From the NCBI GenBank assembly GCA_965240325.2, contig OZ251224.1, positions 310,001 through 374,000 of the forward strand: a stretch of DNA of 64,000 nucleotides, given 5' to 3'. Below, in pieces: positions 48,384-58,672 of the stretch. Within the stretch, counting starts at the first letter, position 1; each line of letters opens with the position of its first letter. The DNA is from Rebecca billardiae RCC1528. Its lineage: Eukaryota > Haptophyta. Made by a program: the position numbers and the translations under genes. The notes beneath the pieces are model-generated. The model was given only the letters and a program-made list of their open reading frames with translations, was not told where the DNA came from and made no database searches.

Positions 48384-49398
48384 GTCTAGCGGCGCGCGCA
48401 CCCGCCACGCCGCGCAGGGGAAGTCTGCCGTTCCCGTCAGGCAGCACACGAGGGGGCTCGAGCTGGCGAGTCGTGAGACCAGCTTCGGAGGGAGCACGGC
48501 GCGCTCCGCAGCCACACGCAGACGGGCACGTGTTCTTACTAGGCGTACGGCAGAGGCACAGGGCGCGCGCAGAGGTACGCGGCGGCGCGCAGCCGTACTG
48601 ATACCGCTCCAGGGCTGCCGGCTGCGCCAGCGCCTGCGTAGCCGCTCAGGCGTCACTCAGTCAGGGCGTCAGGCAGCCGATTACGGCCCGCAGCCGGGCC
48701 GCAGGCCCTGGGCCGCGCGGCGCGGGCGCCGCCAGCCGCTGACGGCGCTCACCATCTGGACACGGCTCGGGCTCCAGCTCCGCAGGCGCAGGCGGTTCGC
48801 GCCGTGACCGCGACGCCCACTGAGGCTACTCAGCTCCGCGCTAGCTAGTAGCTATACTCTTAGCTACGTCTAAATTGGCCCTGCCAGCCGAAGTCCGTCT
48901 GTCCGTGAACCAAACTGGACCATGCAGCCGAGGCCCGAGTCCCAATTCCGATCCGCCCAATTGGCAATTATCACTGACCCAATTGATTGAAAATTGATGA
49001 CTTCATTATTCCGTGCTGCGTGAAAGACGAGAAATTATAATATATATATATATACATGGCAGGCCGAGATTGAGTGAGACCACTCATTACCTACCTAACT
49101 AGTACCTCCCAATTATATATATATATAGAGCGGGTTCAGACTCTACTTAATGTTTACTATTATGTAATTAGTAATTACGACCCGGCGACCCTTATACAGT
49201 GAGTAACTATACTCAGGAGTTTCAGCACAGAAGCCTGCACAGGCCACAGTCCGGGCCAGCGATCCGGACACCTGTATACATATGCGCAAATGGTACCCGG
49301 ACTAGGTATAGTTAGTTATATATAAAAATAGAGGCTTCTGAACCTATATTGGAGGTTTGATGCCTGGTGGCTGATGGGATAATAATCCGGGATATGTA

Positions 49399-49429
<31 letters not shown>

Positions 49430-50052
49430 GCTGCCGTCATTCGTCACTCGGATGATCCGCATCATCATCATCGGCATCTGGCCGTCATATCACATCACAA
49501 GTCCAAGCAGACCAAGGGACCGCCTGGGGTGGGCCTCTAGCAGGAGCGATCATTGTAGATCGAGATCATCAGACGAGGCGGCCGGCCGATCCCGCGCCGA
49601 TCTCCAGCCATGGCAAGATGTACTCGCTCCAGTGACCGGACATGCACGTTTAGACGTTAGGCGGTCACCCAGAAAGAAAGAAGCCGGAGCCCTATAGCTG
49701 ATCGCGCACAGACAGGCTTCGCCGCTTCGCACTCTTATTATGCGCGCTGCCGCGCTTAGGCAGCTAGTCCGCTACTAGTCGTTAGTCATGACGATGAATG
49801 ATCCGCCCGCCATTATCCGATCGAGTAGTACAGTAGCATCCGCCGAGTCAACAGTAGAAAGCAAGTCGTTCACCAGTCGTCATCATAAAGTTCACTACAA
49901 GTGAAGTGAATTCAACGACCAGGCCCAGCCACCAGGACCGTAACCCCGATGCGGAGCCGGATGCCAGCCGTCCTGCGGGCATCAGATCGCGGACCGTCTA
50001 AGGCTGGACGAGAACTATAGCTCGAAACGGACGACAAGCAGAGCCCAGAATA
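48384..50052. other. large intergenic gap with AT-rich simple repeats
   Basis: About 1.7 kb without a supported gene. TATATATA tracts lie at about 49040-49055, 49115-49128 and 49396-49430, and the sequence around 48840-49440 is far more AT-rich than its surroundings. The AT-rich block could be an old non-autonomous insertion. Confidence 0.5.
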
Positions 50053-50928
50053 TTAGAAGGCACGCAGCTCGCCAACATCCAGCAGCGGCTCGTCGTCGTC
50101 GTCCGGCTCGGCTTGAGCAGGAGCTGGGCTTGCCGAGCCTGAAGCTGGCACCGCGTCGGATTGGCTGGTTCCCAGTCCGTCTGAGTCAGCCGCTCTCGCT
50201 CTCCCCACCCACTCGGCGCCTGCCGTCTCCGACGGCGGCTCCGACGGCGGCTCCTCGTCGGGATCGGGCAGCATCATTCCATCCGGCGTGCGCGGCAGAG
50301 GAGGGTTGAGCCAGAAGCTGCCCGGCGTCGCCATGTCGTCAATTCCGACGGCCACGAGGTCATCAAGCAGGACGTCGCAGCTCGCATCCATGATGGACAC
50401 GTCGTCAGAAGTCCACGATGGCTCGACAATCCCAAGGGAGCGCATGCCCGCGGCCATCGCCTCAATGGTGACCGCGCGGTCATCGCTGATCACGACGCAC
50501 CGGGCTGGCAGGGGGACGCGCTCGCCCTCTGCAGGCTTGGAGCCAAAGCCATCTGATCCACCAAACCCAGTCGGCTGAATGCGCGCACGCCTCCTCACAG
50601 ACGTCAGCGCTTCTTCGCTCGACACAAACGTCAGCACATCGGGTTGGCCGAGGTGGTCGAGCCCCGAGCCATCGACCCAGGCGTGCTGTGCGACAGCGAC
50701 GCCGATGCCCTGCTCGAGGGCTTCCTCCACAATGCGCTCCAGGTCCTCCGCGCAGAAGCCACCGCTCACATCCACCAGGAGTAGCTCAACCGGGTCCACG
50801 TTGCGAATCATCTTGATCCGCCGGGGAGCTGCTGCTGGGCGAACGGTCCATGCCCCGCTGAAGGAGGCCATGGCCCCCTGATGGAGGCCATGGATGCTCA
50901 CAAGCGTCAAGGCCAGTGACGCCGCCAT
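50053..50928 (-). CDS. HAD-like domain protein, possibly plastid-targeted
   Basis: A 291-residue protein from the first ATG. The leader MAASLALTLVSIHGLHQGAMASFSGAW has a hydrophobic core and an AMASF step, like the bipartite plastid signals of complex algae. The body suggests a haloacid-dehalogenase-like fold: VELLLVDVSGG at about residues 46-56 in the place of motif I (DxDx[TV]), then FCAEDLERIVEEALEQGIGVAVA. A later CVVISDDRAVTIEAMAAGMRSLGIV looks like the GDxxxD region with its recognition helix. The second motif-I Asp is missing, so phosphatase activity is doubtful. The C-terminus is acidic and Pro-rich. Family assignment is tentative. Confidence 0.55.
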   Translation of the reverse strand: MAASLALTLVSIHGLHQGAMASFSGAWTVRPAAAPRRIKMIRNVDPVELLLVDVSGGFCAEDLERIVEEALEQGIGVAVAQHAWVDGSGLDHLGQPDVLTFVSSEEALTSVRRRARIQPTGFGGSDGFGSKPAEGERVPLPARCVVISDDRAVTIEAMAAGMRSLGIVEPSWTSDDVSIMDASCDVLLDDLVAVGIDDMATPGSFWLNPPLPRTPDGMMLPDPDEEPPSEPPSETAGAEWVGRARAADSDGLGTSQSDAVPASGSASPAPAQAEPDDDDEPLLDVGELRAF

Positions 50929-51273
50929 CGTGATCCGCTGGATCTGCGTCTGTAATGCCAACGGAAAGTAGCTAGCTAGTCTAACGTCTTGTAAGTTGTA
51001 GTAAAGTATCAACAGTAGTTAGTTATCAATAGGTCACAGTATACACCTCCGACGCCGCACAATGTTTCAGTCCTGAACGCACATATGATGATAGCTCGTC
51101 AGATCGATCGACGCCGTCGCCCCCCAGCCGCTCTGGCAAGAGATTGTAGTACACGGTCGCATTCAGCCGCAGCAGATCTCGCAGAACGTAATTCATCGCG
51201 CACGCGTCCCGGACGCCGTAACTCCGACGCGACAAGCGTGCCCGAGTAGGGAGTGGTGCTACGAAAATCGTCG

Positions 51274-52771
51274 TCAGTCGTCCTCCTCCCCAAGATTCTG
51301 CCCGGCAAAGCCACCCATCGGCACTGGCTCGCCGCTCGCGACTTGTCCCAATTCCACGAGCCGCGCCTCCATTGTGCGCACCGTCTGGATGGCCGACAGG
51401 AACTTGTTCAGCGCGACGACGAGGGCTGCCACCTCCACACGGTGCATGCGTGCCGCGTCGCCGCCGCGCCCTTCCTTGCCAAGCAGGATCTGCATGGCGG
51501 TGTTCAAGCCGAGCGTGCCCACCTTGCCGTGCAGCCTGCGACCCACGCGGACGCGCGGCATGGGTGGGAGCGTGGCAGCGGCGCGCGCACGGAGGATGGT
51601 GAGCACGGGCGAGCCGTGGCGGCTCTGCAGGCGGGTGGCGGCCTGGCGGGCGGCGCCGAGTGATCACATGGGGCGCGGCCACACCTGCACAGCGAGCACT
51701 GCACGCAGTTGATGATGCGATTCAAGTCGCGCGCGCGGAGCCGCGCCTGCCAGAGCCCCACGCCGCCCTGGTACGACGCGTGCCTCTGCAGGTTGTCCTG
51801 CGCAGCAAAGACGCAGCCGCCGCAGCACAGCGGCATCTGCAGCAGCTCGTCCATCAGCCCGTTCACCTCCGCGTCCACGTAGTCGTAGCCGCGCAGCCGC
51901 TCGGAGGCGACGTTGCACGCGTTCAGCACGATCATCGTCGCGTAGTAGAGGTTCTCCACCGCGCCCTTCTGCTCGCGCAGGCGCCTGCGGTACTCGGCGA
52001 GCGCGCGCTCCTCGTCGCCGTCCTCCAAGATCGACCTGACAATGTGCGCAGACACGCTCGCGTGGAAGCCAGACACCGCGCGGTTGAAGTCCTGCTTCCA
52101 CTCGGCCTCGCCCTTGAAGCAGATCTTGTCGTGCACGAAGTTCCAGATGAACGCGCCTTCGTACTTCGTGTTCATCTCGGGGTACTCCTGCAGGTCGTAG
52201 TACGTGTCGCTCGGCATGTCCCAGCGCGCCCAGCCGTCGAGGGCAAACTCAAACTCCTCGAGGTCGCGCTCGATGATCTCCTCGGGGATCTGGTCGTCGT
52301 CGGCGGGGAGGCACTCGCATTCAGCGAGCGTGCACTCTTCTGGCGCCTGCGGCAGGTACGCGCACGACGCGAGCATGTCCACGGAATAGAGCCTGCGTGC
52401 GTGTGCCGCGCGTGCAAGCACAGCGGCCGTGAGTATGCGAGGGCAGCGCCGCCGCGCGCATGGAGCGGAGAGGACGCGGCGCACCGAAAGAATGGGTAAT
52501 CGCAAATAGGCTTGAGACGCTCGAGTGCTGTGTCGACTTGCCGGTTCACGGCGTCCACGCCGAGGTAGAAATCCTCTGCGCGGCTGGACTCCATGAAACC
52601 GGAAAACCAATCGACGGGGGGCGCGGCGACGTCATTGTCGACGCTGGCTGTCACGACGCCCGCACGCTGGCGCGGCGTGCGCGTGCGCAGCTGGAGATGC
52701 GCTGCATCAAACGCCAGGGCCGGCTGCGCCGCGAGGACAGCCGCAAATGCGCAGCCCAAACGCCCAATCAT
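51274..52771 (-). CDS. ERO1: ERO1-type thiol oxidase (exons 52771-52485, 52392-51685, 51535-51274)
   Basis: A predicted 418-residue protein in three exons; introns are 92 bp (GTGCGC...GCAG) and 149 bp (GTGTGG...GCAG). The junctions restore YPFFR-LYSVDML and CVQCSLCR-LHGKVGTLG. It has the ERO1 pattern: the outer cysteine shuttle region EECTLAECEC, then FNRAVSGFHASVSAHI for FAD binding, and the active-site CVQC followed by SLCRLHGK (CxxCxxC). ERO1 passes electrons from protein disulphide isomerase to oxygen in the secretory system. The leader MIGRLGCAFAAVLAAQPALA|F ends in AxA|F and continues with an Arg/Thr-rich stretch, the form used for plastid import in algae with complex plastids. A plastid or periplastid location is therefore possible as well as the ER. 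The N-terminal CxxC-type cysteines of animal ERO1 are not evident. Confidence 0.88.
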
Positions 52772-52972
52772 CGCGCCGGCACGGGCGCCACGGGGACGTC
52801 GGCGATCGAGAGCGGTCGGAGAGACGATGGAAGCTGAGTCGGTGGAGTCCGGGCGATCTACATCTACATTTGGCCATTTCGCCCCATTTGGGGCGCTCGG
52901 CGTGACGCGTCGAGGGTGGAGAAGCAGGCTGGCAAGCTCGGGCGGTCGCACGTCGTCGCGACCGGGAGCTTG
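52772..52972. promoter_or_regulatory. bidirectional promoter, ERO1 / bL33
   Basis: 201 bp between divergent ATGs. It contains an inverted pair around CATTTGGCC / GCCCCATTTGGGGC (52866-52898). No canonical TATA box. Confidence 0.4.
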
Positions 52973-53155
52973 ATGGCCAAGAAGAAGGTCGCGCGGACGC
53001 TGATCAAGCTGGTCAGCGAGGCTGGCACGGGCTTCTTCTACACGACCACCAAGAACGTGAAGAACACGCCTGACAAGCTCACGCTGGTCAAGTACGACCC
53101 GCGGGTGCGGCAGCATGTCCTCTTCACTGAACAGAAGATCAAGCGCTCCAAGTGA
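52973..53155 (+). CDS. MRPL33: ribosomal protein bL33, mitochondrial type
   Basis: A 60-residue protein starting [20 protein letters not shown] and including [17 protein letters not shown], the bL33 core. The frame upstream of this ATG opens only at a GTG. It is the normal length for mitochondrial bL33, which often lacks a cleaved presequence. The cysteine pairs of zinc-binding bL33 are absent. It would join the large subunit of the mitochondrial (less likely plastid) ribosome. Its last 41 bp overlap the longest PTEN reading frame, and its stop TGA lies in a AAGTGAGAG context that could also act as a splice donor. Confidence 0.9.
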   Translation: MAKKKVARTLIKLVSEAGTGFFYTTTKNVKNTPDKLTLVKYDPRVRQHVLFTEQKIKRSK

Positions 53156-54371
53156 GAGCGACACCGAGGGCGACGACGACGAGCACGACGCGGGTGGTGG
53201 GAGCGGCATGAGTGCCTCGCCCGCGCGCTCGGAGCCGCCGCTCGCACCGGATAGCATCCGCCGCGACCCGAGCGCCCTGCCGCTCGGCCGGCCGCGCGAA
53301 GGGCATCGCCTGGCCCCGCTCGGGCTCGTGAGGCGCGCCGTGTCTCGGCGCAAGCGGCGGTTCGTCGAGGGCGAGTTCGACCTCGACCTCAGCTACATCA
53401 CGCCACGGCTCCTCGCCATGAGCTACCCCAGCCCGACCCCGCCCGAGAGCCTCTACCGCAATCCGATGGGGCCGACGCGCCGCTTCCTGGACGGCCGCCA
53501 CGGCAGCCGCTACCTGGTGCTCAACCTCGCGGCGGAGCGGCGGTATGACGCGTCGGAGTTCTACGGGCGTGTGCACGAGTTCCCGTTCGATGACCACGCC
53601 CCGCCGCCGCTCGACATGATGTGCGCCCTGTGCGCGACGGCCGTGGCGCACCTCGGCTCCGACCCGTCCAACGCGCTCGCCGTACACTGCAAAGCGGGGA
53701 AGGGGCGCACGGGTGTGATGGTCTGCGCCGTGCTGCTGGCGTCGCGCGAGCTCGACTCGGCGCGGGATGCTCTGGCGTGGTTTGGCTACGCGCGTGCGCA
53801 CAATGGCAAGGGCGTGACCATCCCGAGCCAGCGCCGCTACGTGCACTACGCTGAGCGACTGCTCGCCGCGTCGGCGCTCATCGCGCCACGCGCGCCGCCG
53901 CCGCCCCAGCTCGTGCTGCGGCAGGTGTGCCTGAGCTCGGCGCCAGCGGTGATGGTGCCGACGTCTGGGCTGCACCTGCTGATCCGGCCGCTGCGTCGCT
54001 ACGCGCTGCCCGCTGCATGGCCCGCCGCCGACGACAGACCCGTGCATGTGCGCCGCCTTGAAGGAGCGGCATCTGGCCGCGCTGGCGGCGACGGCGACGC
54101 GGAGCAGCAGCTGGGCGCCGAGTGGCAGCTGGCCGCGCGGGTGGACGTCGCGCTGCAGGGGGACGTGCAAGTCGAGCTGTTTGCTGGCCATCCGAGCACG
54201 GGTGGCCATCGCTTGCTGCGATTCTGCGTGCACACGGCATTCGTGCCGACGTCCGAGCCGCTGGTGCTGCCGAAGGCCGAGCTCGATGGCGCTGTGAAGG
54301 ACAAGCAGTGCAAGCACTTCCCTCCCGGATTCCGAGTGCTGGCGCAGTTTGGTGCAGCGTCGCCATCGTAG
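53115..54371 (+). CDS. PTEN: PTEN phosphoinositide 3-phosphatase
   Basis: 418 residues from the first ATG (53115), which overlaps the bL33 frame; starting at the next ATG (53208) would give 388 residues and no overlap. The PBM-like SRRKRRF precedes [19 protein letters not shown]. The P-loop [12 protein letters not shown] has its catalytic cysteine at C192 (long numbering), and the two lysines specific to PTEN over other dual-specificity phosphatases are present. A C2 domain fills the C-terminal half, ending [25 protein letters not shown] as in PTEN. It dephosphorylates PI(3,4,5)P3 at the plasma membrane. The regulatory PDZ-binding tail of animal PTEN is absent. Near the FYVE-SYLF gene (5 kb away) but not linked to it. 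Confidence 0.94.
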   Translation: MSSSLNRRSSAPSESDTEGDDDEHDAGGGSGMSASPARSEPPLAPDSIRRDPSALPLGRPREGHRLAPLGLVRRAVSRRKRRFVEGEFDLDLSYITPRLLAMSYPSPTPPESLYRNPMGPTRRFLDGRHGSRYLVLNLAAERRYDASEFYGRVHEFPFDDHAPPPLDMMCALCATAVAHLGSDPSNALAVHCKAGKGRTGVMVCAVLLASRELDSARDALAWFGYARAHNGKGVTIPSQRRYVHYAERLLAASALIAPRAPPPPQLVLRQVCLSSAPAVMVPTSGLHLLIRPLRRYALPAAWPAADDRPVHVRRLEGAASGRAGGDGDAEQQLGAEWQLAARVDVALQGDVQVELFAGHPSTGGHRLLRFCVHTAFVPTSEPLVLPKAELDGAVKDKQCKHFPPGFRVLAQFGAASPS

Positions 54372-54428
54372 CCTGTGATGCCATAATAGTTTATTTAGCT
54401 ACGACTGCTGACATCATTGCATCAGCAG

Positions 54429-54430
<2 letters not shown>

Positions 54431-54489
<59 letters not shown>

Positions 54490-54521
54490 TCGTCGTATAT
54501 ATATATATATATATATTATAT
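54431..54521. repeat. TA microsatellite
   Basis: About 28 TA units, then CGTCGTCG, then about 10 more TA units. It separates the convergent PTEN and nuclease-like genes. Confidence 0.95.
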
Positions 54522-54648
54522 TAACGACGTGGTATATGCAACGGGCAGGCGTCAGAGTCAGCAAGCTGTAGCGGCAGATCGAGCTGCAGAGACAAACACC
54601 AGGATCAGCGCTCCTCGCCGTCGTCCCCCCCCCCCTCGTAGTCGCCCA

Positions 54649-55690
54649 TCACTCCATCGCCGAGCGGAAGCTCGACGCACCGTCTGGCGTCGACGCGCGC
54701 GCGCCACCGCGGTGGTCGCGGTGCCACGCGTCGTCAGCCGTCGTCTCGAAGCAGTCGTCGTACGCAGTGCCCCCGCGGGCGCGTGCCCCCGGGCGCACGT
54801 GCGCCATGCGCGCGCGGGCGATGAGCATCTTGGCCTGGCCACGCAGGCAGCGCATGCCCAGCTCGCGCCGCATGGTGCCGAGCAGCGCGCGCTCGGCGGC
54901 GGGGCGCGAGGGCGCGCTGAGGCGCGCGCGCCACGTGTCCCGCCCCATCTTGGCGATCTTCTTGAGGGTGAGGTCCACCTCCGCGCTCCACTCGCCGAAC
55001 GCCCCCACGACAATCGGGACGATCGCGGGGAAGGTGTCGAGCCGCGCCTCGTATGGGCCCACCTGGCCCTCAATCAAGCGTGCCATAGACCTCGCGGTCG
55101 AGGAGCTGCAGCTGCTTGCGCCGCTCGCGCGGGACGAGTTCCGCGCGGTGGCGCACCGCACCGTTGCGGCCGTCGCTCACCCTGTAGCGCGACGGGCTCA
55201 GCGAGATGGTCTTGACCTCGAACAGGGTACAGTTGCCGTGCACCTCGGCACTCAGGTCCACCACCGGCACGCGCTTGCGGTCCGTGCCGAGCACCGCCTG
55301 CGCCTGGGCGGTGGACTGGGCGTGCACCGAGCCGAAGATCCAGGTGTCCTCCGGCACGGCGTACACACCGGCGTACGTGCGGAAGAACCCCGCCAGCACG
55401 CGGATCACCGGGTCGTGCCGGTAGCGTGCGACGTGGTCGCCGGGGAGCGCGTTGCGGCCGGACGCGCTGAGGAGCGCGTCGCCGTACGCGTCCACCCGGA
55501 TGCCGGGACCCGAGCGCGTGGGCACGTACGCCCCGGCCTGGGCCAGCGGCGCGCAGACCGGGCTGGGGATCCCGAGCGCGCGCGCCGCGATCTCAAGCCA
55601 CTCACCCTGGTGGTGGACCGCCGCGCTGCCGATCGGGAGCGCGCCCACGAACGCGAGTGAGGCACGGTCCACGTTCTGGATGAGGTGCAC
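54649..55690 (-). pseudogene. frameshifted mobile-element-like ORF with possible PD-(D/E)xK nuclease motif
   Basis: Two overlapping minus-strand frames form one protein if joined across a single-base shift near 55085. The first (55690-55070) contains VPVVDLSAEVHGNCTLFEVKTI, where D...(E-x-K) fits a PD-(D/E)xK nuclease core. The second (55161-54649) continues with EGQVGPYEARLDTFPAIVPIVVGAFGEW and a basic helical stretch (RRELGMRCLRGQAKMLIARAR). I recall similar VVGAFGE segments in multi-copy ORFs of other protist genomes, but cannot confirm it here. The first frame has no ATG at its start. It could be a decayed mobile-element endonuclease; a short intron instead of a frameshift is less likely, since no GTG...GCAG pair fits. 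Confidence 0.5.
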
Positions 55691-55980
55691 ACGGCGGTCG
55701 TCCCGAGAGAGAGAGCTGAGCTGCCGCCGCAGGAGCCAGCCGTGGGTGTTCTCGACGTCCTCCGTGATGTCCTTATATATGATGTTATTATGTACTACCT
55801 CGTCCGACTATCCGATTCCGAGAATCCTGAGATGCGCCGGTCCGATCACTGGCTGACGGTCTCACGCCTCTCACGGTCAGGGTCACGGAGTGCTTATTAC
55901 TGTCTATGGCCCTATGGAGTATGGGGCCCCCGGGCGCCGGGTCCTAGCTAGTATTAGTAATCGGCTAATAATATAGTATT
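55691..55980. other. intergenic, no gene seen
   Basis: 290 bp between the nuclease-like ORF and element copy 3. Confidence 0.4.
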
Positions 55981-56886
55981 ATGGCCCGCGGTGCAGGGCG
56001 GAGCGCGCAGCGTGGAGCCCGCACCAGCGGGCCCGAACCACGTTTCAAAAAGATCTTTGATCAAGAAAAAAGGGACGGGGGGCGATTTTTAGGGCTGGCG
56101 GAGACCGAGTTTCGAGTTTTTGAGATCGCATAGAGAGGTCTATTAGGCCGAAAAAAAGCGCGTCCAGCTGATTCCCTTAAGTAAAGTGCGATATGGACGT
56201 CAGCTGGACGTGACATTAGTGTAACGGTTCGTTACGAGCGCGATTTTAAGTATGAGATTGCCGCCAACCGCCAACCGATAAAAACGGCAAGGCAAGGGAT
56301 CGGCCTCATCGGGAAACTTGATCACATCTAACTGTGAATAGTAAAAAAAAGCAGCGCGACGAACCCGGGCGCGCCGGCCCTTGCGGCAGCCGCGGTCACG
56401 AACTCGCGAAGCTCAAAACAGGGGGCTGCACCCACACGGGCGAGCCCTCCTCCCTCGACCCGGCGACCATCGGTGTGGACGACCGCGCGGAGCGCGCGCC
56501 GCGCGCGCGGAGCGCGCGCGGCCGCGGGCGCCTCCCGCGCGGGCGGCGTACGCACGCCCGCGCGCCCGCCCGCGCGCGCGTCCGCGTTTGCGGGCGCGCG
56601 CGGATCAGCCATCAGGCTTCCGTGTCGGGGCGTTGCGTTCGACATGCGCCATGTCGTGCCATGTCGTCACGGCGTGCGCATGTGCGTACTCTCGGTGGGG
56701 TGGTGCGCGGGCGGCGGCGCTCTCCTGATTTCTACCCCGCGCCCGTGTCGCTGTGCGTGCGCGCTGCGTCGCGCAGGCACGCAAGTGCGCGGGAGCCATC
56801 CGCGTGCTCGCGACCGGACGGCCGGCCGACGGCCGGCATCCGGCCGGATGGAGACAGAGCAGACAATTGACAGGCAGGTACTCGCG

Positions 56887-57388
56887 TGGAGGCGCTGGGC
56901 GCCGAGCCGGCGAAGCGCGACGCCGAGCTCGACGCGTGCGCGCAGAGGCGCTGGGCGCCGACCTGGCGAAGCGAGACGCCGAGCTCCACGCGCACGCGGA
57001 CGCGCTGGGCGGTCGCGCTGCCCTTGTCGACGCCCTGCAGCAGCTCGAGCAGGTGTGGACGGCCCTCGAAGCGACCGTGGGCGAGCGCGCGCCGCTCAGC
57101 CTGCCGCTGGCCGCCGCCATCCTCGAGGCCGACGCGGCGGAGCAGGCGGCGGGCGAGCACGGCGGCGCGGTGGAGCAGGGCACACGTGCGCCGGGCGGCG
57201 GGCGCGACATGCCACTCGCTTCGTTCCACCCCGAGCTCCGCTCGGTCTGCGCGTGGCTGCGCAGCGTGGGCGGGTGGCAGTGGCGCGCGCTCTCGCCATG
57301 CCGGCCCGAGGCGCGCCGGCTGAGCGACCAGCGGCCCTTCGTCGAGCGCATGGCGCAGCGCGAGCACCTCAAGCTGAAGCAGGTGCGC
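56887..57388 (+). pseudogene. coiled-coil gene fragment inside element copy 3 (frame open)
   Basis: From about 56943 one frame stays open: RAEALGADLAKRDAEL, VDALQQLEQVWTALEATVGE, EHGGAVEQ, MPLASFHPELRSVCAWLR, RRLSDQRPFVERMAQREHLK, then LKQ and a GTGCGCCC that looks like a splice donor. This is the least damaged of the three copies. No domain is recognised; the start and end look like a captured internal exon, not a complete gene. Confidence 0.55.
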
Positions 57389-57612
57389 CCGCACGCGCGC
57401 ACGCGCCGGCCCGGCGCCGCGCGGCGCCTCTCGCCCTCTCGCCCTGCGCGCGCCGCCGCCCCGCTTCCCCGCGCGGCCCGTCCGCGCCTCTCGCCCTGCG
57501 AGCGCGCCGCCCCGCTTCCCCGCGCGGCCCGTCCGCTGGTGTCCCATGCCACCCTTGGCCGTGCGCGCCCGCATACTCGCGCCGAGTCCGAGACTCGGTC
57601 TCGGGTCTGACT

Positions 57613-58544
57613 CTATGTGCGAATCAAGGCCTATATGGCCGGCCATGACCGATGAGATTGACCGCTAGGCGGCCATGGCCGATGGATAGCGGTCGACAAG
57701 CCATCTCTGGCCGATGGGTATTGGCCGATGGCCGTCCGGCGGCCGGACCGCCGGACTCCGGAGGCCGCGCCGAACGGCACTCGGCCACGGCGCCGCCGCG
57801 TGTCGCCGCGTGCGCACGCCGCGCGGGCTGCAGCACTGTCCGAATCTGCACGGTCGTAGTCCGAGAGGGCAGCCCCTGGGCTTGGCCGACCCAACTGGTG
57901 GACTTGGGGAGCCCCAGAGTGGCGGTCTCGACCGAGCGTGGCAGGTGGGTGTGTTTGTGTTAATATTAATCTATCTGATATTGTCGTATTCATCAGTAGA
58001 GTAATTCAGACGATTAGCAGATATGATGTCTATTGATTCCTATTGTACTACGGCTATCTGCGCGCCGGCCCGGCGAGTGAAGCAGAAGGACGCGAGGTGC
58101 AGGCGGCGGCGAGCCCGGTGAGACTCCGAGGGCAAGTCAGCGGCCGCACCCGCGCCCGCGACCGCGCCCGCACCGGCCCGCGCCCACGACCCCTACTTCT
58201 GCCACGGCACTGCCAGCAGCGCCATTGGTCTGCCGCGACGCGGCGACTGCGGCAGCCTCGCGGCGAGCGGACGAGCGGTGGCTGCCGCAGCACAGTAGTC
58301 GGCTGCAAGCAGCTTCTGCGACGAGATCATGCCCAGACAGAGTCGACGAGCTGACCTGTCCGAATGGGGTTGCCCGAGTGGTGAATAATATTGCGCCAAA
58401 AATATATGTAAGTATGATGACGAATATTATAATAATTTAATAAATTATTCGTCGTAGTCGGCCACTGGCCGATGAACGGGCGAAAGTGGGCATCGTGTGG
58501 CCGACGGATTGGCCGACGCCCGTCGAGGCGTGATTCGCACACAG
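57613..58544 (+). mobile_element. nested 0.93-kb inverted-repeat element
   Basis: The left end CTATGTGCGAATCA (57613-57626) and the right end TGATTCGCACACAG (58531-58544) are inverted repeats matching at 13 of 14 bases. Copy 2 of the host element lacks this segment, so it is an insertion. The interior has repeated GGCCGATGG boxes near both ends and no transposase: a MITE-like, non-autonomous element. Confidence 0.75.
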
Positions 58545-58672
58545 GATTCAGAGTGGCTGAACTGTCTTTCTGACTCGGACTGACTGACTCGTCAGAGTCT
58601 CATTCTCAACCACTGCGCCGCGGGCCCCCAACTGCGTTGGTTCTACGGAAAAGGACCGCGGAACGCGGTCAT

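Larger units (their letters stand above)
55981..58672 (+). mobile_element. dispersed gene-fragment-carrying element, copy 3
   Basis: It starts ATGGCCCGCGGTGCAGG and ends with a perfect hairpin GACCGCG-GAA-CGCGGTC (58654-58670) plus AT. AT also precedes the left GGCCCGCGG, so a two-base target duplication is possible. The left 150 bp and the right 130 bp match copy 2, and both match copy 1 in reverse. A 932-bp insertion at 57613-58544 accounts for its greater length. Confidence 0.8.

Noticed and set aside
52172-53353. A long minus-strand frame covering ERO1 exon 1, bL33 and the PTEN start
   Set aside because: Only the ERO1 exon 1 part is real; the upstream part is antisense to bL33 and PTEN and has no motif.
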